Source: CAHJXG01 sp964235485 (GTDB lineage Bacteria > Pseudomonadota > Alphaproteobacteria > Acetobacterales > Acetobacteraceae). From it: a stretch of DNA of 64,000 bases. The notes below the pieces were generated by a model, which searched no databases, was not told the origin of the DNA, and saw nothing but the letters and a program-made list of their open reading frames with translations. A program made the translations under genes and the position numbers. Location: positions 12,443 through 76,442 of the forward strand of contig CAXSAZ010000019.1 in the NCBI GenBank assembly GCA_964235485.1, read 5' to 3'. Positions 1 through 9,393 of the stretch are shown here, in pieces. The stretch's first letter is position 1. Each line of letters opens with the position of its first letter.

Positions 1-537
1 CCCGGTTTCGACGGTCAGGGGCACCGTTCCCCACAGCCGCAGCGCCGGGCCGGCGTCGCCGCCGAACACGACGGCGTTCTCGGCGGGTTCCGCGCGGGTT
101 TTGCTCCGCGCGTAGTCCAGGCGCGGGGCGCAGCGCAGGGCGAAGCGCACCTCGCCCCGCGCCGCGCGCACCCGGCGCACCAGGCGCGGCAAGCCGTCCG
201 GCTCGGGGAAGGGCATGAAGTCCGTGATCTCGCCCACGCCGCCCGGCGCCGCGAAGCGGGTCAGCAGCACGTTGGTGTCCGGCAGGTACATCTGCCGCCG
301 CCGCGGGCCGTCGAGCGCGGGGGCGATGCTCCACGCGCCGCCCCGCTCCGGGTCGAGCAGCGCCGCGAACACCGAGGGGCCGTCGAAGCCGGGCCAGCAC
401 AGGAAATCCACCGTGCCGTCCTCGGCCACCAGCGCCGCCGTGCCCTGGTCGCCCACCACGCCGTGCGCCTCGATGGGATGGGGGGCGGCCGGCGCCTTGG
501 CCCGCTTCGCCTGCGCGCGGCCCGTGCCTTCCGGCAT
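1..537 (-). CDS. Glycoside hydrolase family 15-like (glucoamylase/trehalase) protein, N-terminal part
   Basis: 179 codons are visible from an ATG at 537, and the frame runs off the left edge with no stop, so only the N-terminal domain is present. The visible part has the pattern of the N-terminal beta-sandwich of bacterial GH15 proteins: a PIEAHGVVGDQGTAALVAED block near residue 21, then DFLCWPGFDGPSVFAALLD and later GEITDFMPFP. Family members hydrolyse alpha-glucans or trehalose in the cytoplasm. The catalytic (alpha/alpha)6 barrel is outside the window, so substrate cannot be judged. The next gene upstream on the same strand (MaoC) is about 175 bp away. Confidence 0.8.
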   Translation of the reverse strand, partial: MPEGTGRAQAKRAKAPAAPHPIEAHGVVGDQGTAALVAEDGTVDFLCWPGFDGPSVFAALLDPERGGAWSIAPALDGPRRRQMYLPDTNVLLTRFAAPGGVGEITDFMPFPEPDGLPRLVRRVRAARGEVRFALRCAPRLDYARSKTRAEPAENAVVFGGDAGPALRLWGTVPLTVETG

Positions 538-712
538 CAAGCTGCGCCCCGCGTGTCCGGCCCGGCCTCCGCCGCCCAGGCCCGGCCGTTGCCGCTGATC
601 GCAGTTTTGTCCCTGAGTCGCATGTCGGTCCCATCCTTGCCGAACGGCATCTGGTCATGGGACCGCCAGGTTGCAGCGGCGCGCAGCGTCACCGGATGCG
701 CCGCCGGGTCGG

Positions 713-1174
713 CTATGACGCCGCGGCGGGACGCTTCAGCATCAGCGCCTGGCGGCGGCACACCGCGACGACCTCGCCGCGTTGGTTGGTGGCGGTGTGC
801 TCGAACTCGACGATGCCGGCGTTGGGGCGTGACTTGCTGTCCCGGGCCGCCAGCACGACGGTGCGCACGCCCAGGGTGTCGCCGTGGAACACCGGACGGG
901 GAAACCGCACGTCGCTCATGCCGAGGTTGGCAAGCGTGGTGCCGAGCGTGGTGTCGTTCACCGTCATTCCAACCGTTAGGCCGAGGGTGAACAGGCTGTT
1001 GACGATGACTTGGCCGAACTCGGTCCCGGCGGCGTAGTGGGCATCGAGGTGCAACTGAGCCGGGTTCATGGTCATGGAGGAGAACAGGACGTTGTCCGTT
1101 TCGGTGACGGTGCGGCGCCAAGGGTGGTCGAACGCGGCGCCGACCGTCAGCTCCTCGAAGAACAAGCCTGGCAT
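713..1174 (-). CDS. MaoC family hot-dog fold dehydratase/enoyl-CoA hydratase
   Basis: A 153-residue single-domain protein of usual MaoC length. It has the family's hydratase signature around residues 37-50 (NPAQLHLDAHYAA), where the Asp/His pair would hydrate or dehydrate an acyl-CoA. The FHGDTLG block near residue 95 is also typical of MaoC-like acyl dehydratases. Such enzymes often act with acyl-CoA dehydrogenases and class III CoA-transferases; both occur at 9.8-12 kb here but are not contiguous, so a shared pathway is only inference. The substrate cannot be determined; mesaconyl- or beta-methylmalyl-CoA-type hydratases are possibilities. Confidence 0.85.
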   Translation of the reverse strand: MPGLFFEELTVGAAFDHPWRRTVTETDNVLFSSMTMNPAQLHLDAHYAAGTEFGQVIVNSLFTLGLTVGMTVNDTTLGTTLANLGMSDVRFPRPVFHGDTLGVRTVVLAARDSKSRPNAGIVEFEHTATNQRGEVVAVCRRQALMLKRPAAAS

Positions 1175-1336
1175 TTATGCGTCTCCGTCCCGTTTGGTCT
1201 TGATCGGCAGGCCGCTGCTTCTCGCGGCGTCCGCACGGCGCTGCGGGGCACGGTCATGGGGCGGCGCGCGGCCTCCGCCGTGGCTTGTCGGCCATTTTCT
1301 CAACGCCGGACAATTTCGACACACGATAGGCACTTG

Positions 1337-2368
1337 TCACGACGGACCATGGCTTTCATCCCGGAGGATGAACCCCGCCCTTTCCCGCACTGATGCGGAG
1401 CGATCCGCAACCAGCAATGCAGCATACCCCCGCCCTTCTGGCGTTCCGATCAGGTGACGCATAACACCATCAAGCGCAACGCGGCGGACCGCGGCAGATT
1501 GATCACGAACGCCCAGCGCAATCAACTCGGCTCGTGCAGCAGCAACGGTCAGCGTTCGATGACCGAAGGTCGTTACGCGACGACGCAGCCCTATGGACTT
1601 ATCGACCCACTGCCAGCCATAGCCCAATGGCCACTCGGACCTGCCTTGAAGCAGCGCACCCAGCGCGACGGCACGCACATGCGGTTGAACGGCCTCATGC
1701 GCGATACGTTTCAGGTAAGGGTCAAGCGCAGGCGTGCGGAGCGCGTGTCGGAGAACCGATGGCATGGGACCGGTCACGCCCCGAACAAGCATGTCAAACA
1801 GGCGCTCAGCAACGTCCGTGCGGGCGAACGCTTGGTCGAGAAGCCCGCGCTCCTCGCGCCAACGCCGCCAACTGCTTTGCTGGACCAGCAAGGCCACGGC
1901 AGCCCGGGCCACCACATCCGGGCTGGTCAAAGGGAAGGACTGGCGCGCACAACGCGCGGCGGCCCGGCGTACCGGCTCTGCCCAGTCATTCAGCCGCCAT
2001 GCGATGGCGGCAAACAGAAAGGGGGTGGGCAAACCCCCCGACAGCTTCATCAGGGCTGCTTCGCGAAGGTGACCGTTTCGATGAAAGAGGAACAGGTACT
2101 CAAGCTTTGGTGTTCGGAGTAGTTGCTCGTGGTCGGTCGGGCGGCGGAACAGCGAGGTTGCGAGCGGCAACGACGACGCCCAACGATGCAAACACGCCGC
2201 CGTTGCAATTTCCGCTTCGGCTTTGGCGACTTGTGCTGGCGGCACGCTGGCCAGCAAGTCAAGAGCCTCTTCCACGCTCCCTATGCGGTCGCCGCGCTCC
2301 AGCTTGGTCCCAAGCTCGGCGAGGGCATCGTGCAACGCAGAAGGCAGAACAGTGCGACAAGCATTCAC
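1337..2368 (-). CDS. Hypothetical protein with HEAT-like helical repeats
   Basis: A 343-residue, helix-rich protein with no signal peptide or membrane segment. Repeated patterns of the kind WAEPVRRAAARCAR, HVRAVALGALLQ, SAAVRRVALDGVM and SASVRERAGFIL, spaced about 30-60 residues apart, look like degenerate HEAT/Armadillo helices and suggest a protein-binding scaffold. I do not recognise the family or function. Its surroundings (GNAT upstream, MaoC downstream) give no clear operon, with more than 100 bp on either side. The gene is slightly less GC-rich than its neighbours, which might reflect acquisition. Confidence 0.7.
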   Translation of the reverse strand: MNACRTVLPSALHDALAELGTKLERGDRIGSVEEALDLLASVPPAQVAKAEAEIATAACLHRWASSLPLATSLFRRPTDHEQLLRTPKLEYLFLFHRNGHLREAALMKLSGGLPTPFLFAAIAWRLNDWAEPVRRAAARCARQSFPLTSPDVVARAAVALLVQQSSWRRWREERGLLDQAFARTDVAERLFDMLVRGVTGPMPSVLRHALRTPALDPYLKRIAHEAVQPHVRAVALGALLQGRSEWPLGYGWQWVDKSIGLRRRVTTFGHRTLTVAAARAELIALGVRDQSAAVRRVALDGVMRHLIGTPEGRGYAALLVADRSASVRERAGFILRDESHGPS

Positions 2369-2486
2369 GCCTCAAAGTGCTGCACCATGCTTTTCCGGTC
2401 AACATTCGCCGTCCGTCCGCCACCCACGCCGTATCGACCTGGCCCGGCGGCAGGAATGCGGCTGCCCGCTTCACGGCGCCGCAAGG

Positions 2487-2966
2487 TCACGCGAGCTCCT
2501 TGCGGAAGAACACGCGGTTGAACCCATCCTCCTCCTTGCGGCCGGTTTCGGTGAAGCCGATACGCTGGTACAGGGCGATGTTCTCGTGCATCTTCTCGTT
2601 CGTGAAAAGCGTGACCGCGGCCAGGCCCTGCGCGCGCGCCGCATCTTCCGCATAGTCCATGAGCACGCGGCCGTAGCCGCGCCCCTGAGCCGACGGATCC
2701 ACGACGAGGCTGTTGACCTTGATCGAGTCGCCCTCCCTCGACAGCAGGATCGAGCCGACCACGCCGCCGCCGACCCGCAACACGTAAACGTTCCGCGTCT
2801 CGACCAGCTTGCCGTAGTCCTCGGTCATGGGCGCCGGCAGCTTGCCGAGGCGCTCCACGTATTTCGAGTATGCGGCATCGACCATGGCCTTGATGACCGC
2901 CGCGTCCTCCGCCTCCGCCATCTCCACCACGAAACCCTCGACGCGCTTGCGGGCGGTGCCGTCCAT
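2487..2966 (-). CDS. GNAT family N-acetyltransferase
   Basis: 159 residues from an ATG at 2966 that is preceded by AGGAGG about 10 bases upstream; a longer in-frame start at 3095 lies inside the neighbouring sulfatase gene and is rejected. The acetyl-CoA binding motif A is seen as VDPSAQGRGYGRVLMDYAED, preceded by a beta strand IKVNSLV, and the C-terminal NIALYQRIGF motif is typical of GNAT enzymes. It transfers an acetyl group to an unknown amine. It lies 32 bp downstream of the sulfatase on the same strand, so the two are probably cotranscribed. Confidence 0.88.
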   Translation of the reverse strand: MDGTARKRVEGFVVEMAEAEDAAVIKAMVDAAYSKYVERLGKLPAPMTEDYGKLVETRNVYVLRVGGGVVGSILLSREGDSIKVNSLVVDPSAQGRGYGRVLMDYAEDAARAQGLAAVTLFTNEKMHENIALYQRIGFTETGRKEEDGFNRVFFRKELA

Positions 2967-2998
2967 TGTTCCAGCCTCCTGAGGATTGGGTTGGGGAG

Positions 2999-4570
2999 CT
3001 ACCAAAGGCCGATCAAGCGCTTGCCGGCGAAGGACGAGAGGCGCTCGACATCCGCGTTCGTCATCGTGACCCGGCTCTTGCGTTGCCGGGACCACTCGAA
3101 CAGCCGGTCGGCCATCTCGCGGAGGGTGGCTTGGCAGCCGGGGTCCGCGCCGAGATCGACGAGTTCCTGCGGGTCGTTCCGCACGTCAAAGAGCTGCGGA
3201 CGAAGGCGCTCGTAGAAAACGTATTTCCACTGGTCCGTCCTGACCATGTAGGCGCGCGCCTCGCTCGGACCCAATCCCAGGTCGCGGCGGGCCTGACGGA
3301 AGCTGTAGTCGAGTTCGCTCACCGCATGGTCGCGCCAAGCGGAAACGCCCGGGCCGCCCCGGAGCAGAGGCAGGAGCGAGCGGCCTTCCAGGCGATGGTC
3401 GGCGACTTGGCCGCCGAGGACCTCGACGAAGGTGGGAACAAGGTCGATGCTTTCCACAAGGGCGTCGCTCACCGTTCCCCGCGCCGCCTGCGCCTCGTCC
3501 GAAGGATCGACGACGATGAGCGGCACCCCCACGCTCTGCTCGTGGAACAACTCCTTCTCGCCTAGCCAATGGTCGCCCATGTAGTCGCCGTGGTCGCTCG
3601 TGAACACGATCAACGTGTCCTCAAGGCGGTTCTGGGTTTCCAGGAACCGCATGAGACGGCCCATGTGGTCGTCGATCTGCTTGATCAGGCCCATATAGGT
3701 CGGGGCGACCGTGAGCCTCACCTCCTCCTTGGCGAACAGCACGCTTTCGGGGTGCTGCATGAAGGCCTTGAAGACCGGGTGGGCATTCTCCCGCTCGGCC
3801 TCGCTGCGGATGGCGGGAACGCAGTCCTCCGGGCCGTACATGCCGTGGTAGGGCGCCGACACGATATACGGCCAATGCGGCTTGATGTAGCTGACGTGCA
3901 GGACCCAGGGTCGGTCGCCCTGCTCCCGGATGAACGCCATCGCCTGGTCCGTCGTCCAGGCCGTCTCGCTGTGCTCCTCCGGGATGCGCGCGGGCTCGCG
4001 CGCATTCCGCATGTGCCAGCCCGAAAGCAGCGCGCCGTCCCCGTCAGACCCCGAGTTGGCCCAGTCCTGCCACAGGTTCTTTCCGTCATACCCCTTCTCG
4101 CGGAGGTATCGCTCGTAGGATGCGTCCGGGTCGTAGATGAAGTCGGGGTGCAGGCCGTCGTCGCGCGCGAAAGGCTCAAAGCCGCACTCCGCGGCGTAGC
4201 GACCCGCGGCCGTGCCCTGGTCCAGTCCCAAGCGGGAGAAGCCGTCACGGTCGATCCGCATGTGGGTCTTGCCGACGAGGCCGACCCGCGGCCCGAGAGG
4301 CCGCACGTAGTCCCCAAGCGTCCATTCCCCGACCGGCAGGGGAACGTTGTTCCAGGTGGCTCCGTGGCTCGTGACGTAGCGCCCGGTGTAATACGACATC
4401 CGCGCGGGGCCGCAGACCGGCGATTGGACATAGGCCCGGGTGAACCGCACCCCACGCGCCGCAAGCGCGTCGATATGCGGCGTCTTGAGCGTTGGATGCC
4501 CATAAGCCGACAGGTAGTCGGTCCGGAGCTGGTCCGTCATCACGAAGAGAACGTTCTTCACCTTCGCCAT
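2999..4570 (-). CDS. Sulfatase superfamily hydrolase (phosphonate monoester hydrolase/arylsulfatase-like)
   Basis: 523 residues of the alkaline phosphatase/sulfatase superfamily. The formylglycine signature C-x-P-x-R is present at residues 53-57 (CGPAR), so the Cys would be converted to formylglycine by a maturase not seen in this window. Metal ligands are visible in MTDQ near residue 12, in GKTHMRI near residue 100 and in TSDHGDYMGDH in the second half. No signal peptide is present, so it is probably cytoplasmic, like the rhizobial and Burkholderia phosphonate monoester hydrolases of about 510-515 residues, its likeliest relatives. Choline-sulfatase or arylsulfatase activity cannot be excluded. 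Confidence 0.85.
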   Translation of the reverse strand: MAKVKNVLFVMTDQLRTDYLSAYGHPTLKTPHIDALAARGVRFTRAYVQSPVCGPARMSYYTGRYVTSHGATWNNVPLPVGEWTLGDYVRPLGPRVGLVGKTHMRIDRDGFSRLGLDQGTAAGRYAAECGFEPFARDDGLHPDFIYDPDASYERYLREKGYDGKNLWQDWANSGSDGDGALLSGWHMRNAREPARIPEEHSETAWTTDQAMAFIREQGDRPWVLHVSYIKPHWPYIVSAPYHGMYGPEDCVPAIRSEAERENAHPVFKAFMQHPESVLFAKEEVRLTVAPTYMGLIKQIDDHMGRLMRFLETQNRLEDTLIVFTSDHGDYMGDHWLGEKELFHEQSVGVPLIVVDPSDEAQAARGTVSDALVESIDLVPTFVEVLGGQVADHRLEGRSLLPLLRGGPGVSAWRDHAVSELDYSFRQARRDLGLGPSEARAYMVRTDQWKYVFYERLRPQLFDVRNDPQELVDLGADPGCQATLREMADRLFEWSRQRKSRVTMTNADVERLSSFAGKRLIGLW

Positions 4571-4688
4571 GGCGCGGCGCTCCTGTGGACGCGGACCACC
4601 CGGCAGGGATTGCTCTACCGAATGAGGCCGATCTGATTGTTTCAGCCAGGCAAGTCAATCCCGCAGCGCCCGCCCCCTGACCCGGCCC

Positions 4689-6131
4689 TTATGCCATGTC
4701 TTCCAGCTCGCGGCCCCGCGTTTCCTGCACGTAGCGCACCACAAAGGCGAAGGACAGCAGCGCCATGGCGGCATAGATACCGTAGGCGAAGCCCAGGCCC
4801 GCGGAGGCCAGCGCGGGAAAGGTCTGGGACACCACGAAGTTCGCCACCCATTGCGCCGCGGCGGCGACCGCCAGCGCGTAGGCGCGGATGCGGTTGTTGA
4901 ACATCTCGCCGAGCAGCACCCACACCACCGGCCCCCAGCTCATGCCGAAGAACACGACGTAAAGGTTGGCGGCGACGATGGCGACGGTGCCTTGCGTGTC
5001 CGTCAGCACCGGGGCGGCTTCGGGTCCTTGGGTCGGCGCGGCTGCGAACACGTAGGCCATGGCGCCCAAGGTGACCGCCATGCCGACCGAGCCGACCAGC
5101 AGCAGCGGCTTGCGCCCGATCCGGTCCACCAGGACGATGGCGATCAAGGTGGTCAGGATGTTGGTGACGGACGTGATCACGGTGATCGCCAGCGAGTTGG
5201 CCTCCGTGAAGCCGACCGCCTGCCACAACACCGACGAGTAGTAGAAGATCACGTTGATGCCGACAAACTGCTGGAACACCGAAAGCAGGATGCCGACCCA
5301 GACCACCGGCAGCAGCCCCAGCCACGGACCCTTGAGGTCCTGCAGCGACTGGACGCTTTCCGTCTGCATACTTTGTTGGATCTCGGCGATCTTCACCTCC
5401 GGCGGGGGCCGCCGGCTGACGAAGCGTTCCAGGACGTGGGCGGCTTCCTGCAGGCGCTGCTTCGCCACCAGGTAGCGCGGGCTTTCCGGGATCAGCCCGG
5501 CGAACACGCCGTAGATGAGGGCCGGCAGCGCCTCGGAGATGAACATCCACCGCCACGCTTCCAGCCCGAACCACAGCTTGCCGCTGGCCCCGCCCGCCGC
5601 CGCGGCGAGCGCGTAGTCGGTCAGCAGGGCCGCGAAGATGCCGGTGACGATGGCCATCTGCTGCAAGGAGCCGAGCCGGCCCCGCATGGCCGCCGGGGAG
5701 ACTTCCGCGATGTAGGCCGGGGCGATGACGCTGGCCGCGCCCACGGCGAGGCCGCCCACCAGCCGGAAAAAGGTCAGCGACCAGATGTCCCAGGGCAGGC
5801 CCGCCCCGATGCCGCTGATGAAGAACAGCACCGCGGCGGCCTGCATCACGGGGATGCGCCCGTAACGGTTCGCGAGCGGCCCGGCGAACCAAGCGCCCAC
5901 GGCCGACCCCAGCAGCGCGCTCGCGACCGAGAAGCCGAGCAGGGCGTCCCCCACATGGGACCATTCCCGGATGGCGCCCACCGCGCCGTTGATGACGGCG
6001 GTGTCGAAGCCGAACAGGAAGCCGCCCAGGGCGGCCGTGGCCGCGACCAGGACGATCCGCCCGACGGGCGGCGCGTCCTCGGCAGCGCCGGCCGCAGGGT
6101 GGGTGCCGGCGCCAAATCCTTGGTTGGCCAT
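4689..6131 (-). CDS. MFS sugar porter (sugar:proton symporter family)
   Basis: 480 residues from an ATG at 6131 preceded by a GGGGGAA purine tract; an in-frame start at 6329 would add an implausible 66-residue Arg-rich leader. Twelve hydrophobic segments are apparent. Sugar porter signatures are seen: GGFLFGFDTAVINGA in helix 1, NRYGRIP after helix 2, PAYIAEVSPAAMRGRLGS, a PESPRYL block before the central loop, DRIGRKPLLLVGS after helix 8, and a VQETRGRELEDM C-terminus like the family PETKG motif. It probably imports a hexose, pentose or polyol across the inner membrane. Confidence 0.9.
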   Translation of the reverse strand: MANQGFGAGTHPAAGAAEDAPPVGRIVLVAATAALGGFLFGFDTAVINGAVGAIREWSHVGDALLGFSVASALLGSAVGAWFAGPLANRYGRIPVMQAAAVLFFISGIGAGLPWDIWSLTFFRLVGGLAVGAASVIAPAYIAEVSPAAMRGRLGSLQQMAIVTGIFAALLTDYALAAAAGGASGKLWFGLEAWRWMFISEALPALIYGVFAGLIPESPRYLVAKQRLQEAAHVLERFVSRRPPPEVKIAEIQQSMQTESVQSLQDLKGPWLGLLPVVWVGILLSVFQQFVGINVIFYYSSVLWQAVGFTEANSLAITVITSVTNILTTLIAIVLVDRIGRKPLLLVGSVGMAVTLGAMAYVFAAAPTQGPEAAPVLTDTQGTVAIVAANLYVVFFGMSWGPVVWVLLGEMFNNRIRAYALAVAAAAQWVANFVVSQTFPALASAGLGFAYGIYAAMALLSFAFVVRYVQETRGRELEDMA

Positions 6132-6171
6132 TGTTTTCCCCCTGTTTGGCGCCCCTTGCCCTGCTGGGCGG

Positions 6172-6244
6172 GACGCTTTCGGGAAAGCGTCGGCGCATTT
6201 GGCTTGGCGGGCAACCCTCACACGAAAGGTTGACGCTTTCGGGA
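6172..6244. promoter_or_regulatory. Inverted repeat plus 60-bp-spaced direct repeat upstream of the sugar porter
   Basis: A perfect 8-bp inverted repeat with a CGGG loop (GACGCTTT / AAAGCGTC) lies at 6172-6191, 40 bp upstream of the sugar porter start. The 12-mer ACGCTTTCGGGA is then repeated at 6173 and 6233. This could be an operator for a sugar-responsive repressor or a leader hairpin; no regulator gene is adjacent, so its function is inferred only from position. Confidence 0.3.
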
Positions 6245-6315
6245 GGTGTCTGGTTCGGGCGGTGCTCGATGCTTGCCGGGCAGACCGTCCTTCCAAGAGG
6301 ACCCTGGCAACGGTT

Positions 6316-6585
6316 ATGATGCCGCCCATGGATGATGTCGCTCTCCCGCCGGACCTTGAGCAGTTCGCGGCCGAGGCCGTGGCGGCGGGCCGCTACCGTG
6401 ACCGGGCGGACCTCATCGCGGCTGGCATCGGGTTGTTGCGGCAGCAGGAAGCCGCCCGCGCCGATTTGCTGGCGTCGGTGCTCTCCGCCAAGGAGGAGGG
6501 CGACCGTGACGGGTATCTCGACGGCGACGAGGTTGCGGCGCGGGTCCGGGCGGCAACCGCGCGGAGAAGCGCCGCTTCGGCGTGA
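6316..6585 (+). CDS. ParD-like (ribbon-helix-helix) antitoxin, no adjacent toxin
   Basis: 89 residues starting at ATG 6316 (a second ATG follows at once). The sequence DLEQFAAEAVAAGRYRDRAD followed by LIAAGIGLLRQQEAARADL has the length and layout of ParD/CopG-type antitoxins, in which the N-terminal ribbon-helix-helix binds DNA and the C-terminus wraps the toxin. In ParDE operons the parE toxin follows directly; here only 39 bp separate this stop from the convergent stop of the next gene, and no ParE-like reading frame is visible. It is therefore an orphan, possibly a remnant or a solitary regulator. Confidence 0.7.
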   Translation: MMPPMDDVALPPDLEQFAAEAVAAGRYRDRADLIAAGIGLLRQQEAARADLLASVLSAKEEGDRDGYLDGDEVAARVRAATARRSAASA

Positions 6586-6624
6586 GCCGGCCGGACGGCC
6601 ATCGTGCGCAGGACGGCAACCTCG

Positions 6625-8112
6625 CTACGGAGGCAGCGGTCCCGGACGGTGCCCGCTCACCGCCGAACCCGCGTCCCGGCGCAGCCGCAGGAAGCTCGGC
6701 AGCGACAGGAGCGCCAGCGCCGCCGCCAGCAGGAAGGCGACGCGGAACGGCGCCACGGAACCGTGCAGCCCCACCGCCGGGCCGGCCGCCTGCGCCGCGT
6801 GCAGCAGCACGGCGCCGAGCGCGATGCCCATGCCCACCGCCGCCTGAAAGGCCGTGTTGAACAAGGTGTTCGCCGCCCCGGTCTGCACCGCCGGCACCTC
6901 CGCGAAGGCCAGGGTGTTGAGGCTGGTGAACTGCAGGGACCGGCTGGCCCCGGCCAGCGCCAGCAGCGCCGCCGCCACCGGCAGTGGCGTGCCCGGCCCG
7001 ATCAGCGCGCACCCGCCGATGGCCAGCGCGTTCCCCAGCGTGTTGCCCAGCAGCACGCCGCGAAACCCGTGCCGCCGCAGGATGCCGGAGGTCCACGGCT
7101 TGATGCCCAGGTTGGTCATCCCGTACCACAGCACCAGCAGCCCCGACACGAACGGGTCCATGCCCAGCCCGACCTGGAACAGCAGCGGCAGCAGGAACGG
7201 CAGGGTGCTGATGGACACGCGCGACACGAACCCGCCGGTCATGGTGGCGCGGAAGGACGGCACCGCGAAGGCGCCCAGCCCGACCAGCGGGTGCGCGTGC
7301 CGCCGGGCATGGCGCAGGGCCAGGAATCCCGCCACCCCGCTCGCCCCCAGCGCGGCGGCGGCGGTGGCCATCGCCTGCGCGCCGCCGCCCGGCGCCGCGT
7401 GGCCCAGCAGGTCGAACGCATACAACAGCAAGGCCAGCGCCAGCCCGTTCAGCGCGAAGCCTAACCTGTCAAACGGCCGAGGCTCCTGCTCTCTTGCGTC
7501 GCGGATCAGGAACCACGCAAGCACAAGGCCGGCCATGCCGAGCGGCACGTTGAGGAAGAAGATCCAGCGCCAGGACGCATAGGTGGCGATGAAGCCGCCC
7601 ACCGGCGGCCCGAGCACGGGCGCCACCAGCGCCGGCCAGGTCAGGGTGGCCATGGCCCGCATCAGGTCCGGCTTGGCCGTGCCGCGCAGCACCACCAGCC
7701 GGCCCACCGGCACCATCAGCGCGCCGCCGCCCCCTTGCAGGATGCGCGCCGCCGTGAACTCCCACCGCCCCTGGCTCAGCCCGCACAGCACGGACGCAAC
7801 CGTGAACAGCGCGATGGCCGCCATGAACACCCGGCGCGCGCCGAACCGGTCGGCGGCCCAGCCGCTGGCCGGGATGAACACCGCAAGCGTCAGCAGGTAG
7901 GCGGTCATGCCGATGGCGAGCGAAGCCGGCGTGGTGCCGAACGACTGCGCCATCTGCGGCAGCGCGGTCGCGATCACCGTGCCGTCCAGGTTCTCCATGA
8001 AGAACGCCCCGGCGACGAGCAGGGCAACGGGGGACAGCCGGCGGGACGGGGGCGCGGTCAATCGGGAACCCTCAAGCGGAGCCCGACCCTTACCACCGCC
8101 TGCGCCGTTCAA
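6625..8112 (-). CDS. MFS transporter, DHA2 (14-TMS) drug efflux family
   Basis: 495 residues with 13-14 hydrophobic segments. The N-terminal helix carries FFMENLDGTVIATALPQMA, the DHA2 motif in which Asp takes part in proton coupling, followed by SGWAADRFGARRVFM (motif A) and GPPVGGFIATYASWRW (the antiporter motif C with WRW). This places it with EmrB/QacA-like proton-driven exporters. It lacks the membrane-fusion partner (EmrA type) nearby. The first about 28 residues are hydrophilic. It stands alone, 60 bp downstream of the GH5-like gene on the same strand. Confidence 0.88.
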   Translation of the reverse strand: MNGAGGGKGRAPLEGSRLTAPPSRRLSPVALLVAGAFFMENLDGTVIATALPQMAQSFGTTPASLAIGMTAYLLTLAVFIPASGWAADRFGARRVFMAAIALFTVASVLCGLSQGRWEFTAARILQGGGGALMVPVGRLVVLRGTAKPDLMRAMATLTWPALVAPVLGPPVGGFIATYASWRWIFFLNVPLGMAGLVLAWFLIRDAREQEPRPFDRLGFALNGLALALLLYAFDLLGHAAPGGGAQAMATAAAALGASGVAGFLALRHARRHAHPLVGLGAFAVPSFRATMTGGFVSRVSISTLPFLLPLLFQVGLGMDPFVSGLLVLWYGMTNLGIKPWTSGILRRHGFRGVLLGNTLGNALAIGGCALIGPGTPLPVAAALLALAGASRSLQFTSLNTLAFAEVPAVQTGAANTLFNTAFQAAVGMGIALGAVLLHAAQAAGPAVGLHGSVAPFRVAFLLAAALALLSLPSFLRLRRDAGSAVSGHRPGPLPP

Positions 8113-8172
8113 GAACCCGGGGCGGACGCGGGCCGGACCGCCCGGCCGACGCCGCCCCCGGGACCGCTCCGA

Positions 8173-9393
8173 TCAGGGATATGCGCCGCGGGTGGCCAAC
8201 TGGCGGATGAGGTCGGTCTCGAAGGTGCGGTACGGCGTGCCGTCCGGGCGGAAGATGTCGTGCTGCCACACAGGCGGATCCTCCGAAACGTAGGAGTATG
8301 GCCATCTCTGGTCAGGCTCGATCAGCACGCGGAAGGCGGTGCCGCCCAGCGCCTCCGCGGTGGTGTAGGGGTGCTGCCACGAGGCCCACGGCAGGATGGT
8401 CTGGCTCCTGCCGGACACCAGGCCCCAGTTGAACGCGCCGACGCCGGCCCGCCGCGCGACGACAAGGCTGCCTTCAAACAGGCTGTTCGAGGTGCGCGAC
8501 ATGAACTCCGTGCAGATCACCGGACGGCCGTAGCGCCGGAGCCAGCCGATCCGCTGGGAAAAGTCCTCGACGAAGCCGTAATTGTGGAAGGTGGTGATGT
8601 CGGACAAGGCGAGCTGGATGGCCTGGGTCTGGTTGAGGTTGCCCGGCTCCGACCAGTCGCCGGCCCAGACCGCGCTCGTTATCGGCTGGGTGGGTGCGCC
8701 GTTGCGCGCCCAGCGGAACACCTGCGGCAGCAGCCCGTTCACCAGCGCGACCTTGTTCGGCGGCTCCTGCGGGCCGTAGCTGTTGCCGTTGGTGTTGTCC
8801 GGCTCGTTCCACAGGTCCCAGAACAGGATGCGCGGGTCGCGGGCGAAGCTGCCCACGATGTCCTCGACGTAGGATTGCAGCGCCGGGTATTGGCCGGGGT
8901 CCTGCAGCACCGCCGCGCCCGGCGCCTGCACCCAGCGCGAGTTGTGCACCCCCGGCACTGGCGGCTGCTGCGGGCCGAGCTTCGGAAACGGGTCCCAGCA
9001 GGAATCGAACAGCACGAGGACCGGCCGGATGCCATGGGCGGCGGCGATGGACAGCACGCGGTTGATCCGCGACTTGAACCCGGCGGCGTCCTGCTGCCAC
9101 AGCAGGTCGTGCAGGAACACGCGCACGCTGTTCATGCCGATGCCTGCGGCCCAGCCCAGCTCGCGCTCGATGGTCACGGGGTCGAAGGTGTCGGCCTGGA
9201 ACATCTCGAACTGGTTGGAAGCGGTGGACGGCAGGAAGTTGCAGCCGACCGGCCAGGGCTGCGCCCCATACCAGCGGTTGGCGCGGTCAGCCGACCAAGG
9301 CGCGGCGTCCGCGCCCCAAGCCGTTCCGAAGCTGGCAACGGCGGCCGTGCTTGCAGCAGCCGCGAACAGCCCGCGGCGGGTGATGGTTCCCAT
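8173..9393 (-). CDS. Exported GH5-like (cellulase-fold) glycoside hydrolase
   Basis: 406 residues. The N-terminus has a Tat-like signal (TRRGLFAAAA with a twin Arg, then a hydrophobic Ala-rich stretch and a likely cleavage near residue 30), so it is probably exported folded. The rest is a TIM barrel of clan GH-A: the acid/base glutamate sits in FWDLWNEPDN (Glu197) and the nucleophile is likely Glu296 in VICTEFM. The family cleaves beta-1,4-glucans or related polysaccharides. It is not in a polysaccharide operon, so the substrate is unknown. Confidence 0.82.
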   Translation of the reverse strand: MGTITRRGLFAAAASTAAVASFGTAWGADAAPWSADRANRWYGAQPWPVGCNFLPSTASNQFEMFQADTFDPVTIERELGWAAGIGMNSVRVFLHDLLWQQDAAGFKSRINRVLSIAAAHGIRPVLVLFDSCWDPFPKLGPQQPPVPGVHNSRWVQAPGAAVLQDPGQYPALQSYVEDIVGSFARDPRILFWDLWNEPDNTNGNSYGPQEPPNKVALVNGLLPQVFRWARNGAPTQPITSAVWAGDWSEPGNLNQTQAIQLALSDITTFHNYGFVEDFSQRIGWLRRYGRPVICTEFMSRTSNSLFEGSLVVARRAGVGAFNWGLVSGRSQTILPWASWQHPYTTAEALGGTAFRVLIEPDQRWPYSYVSEDPPVWQHDIFRPDGTPYRTFETDLIRQLATRGAYP

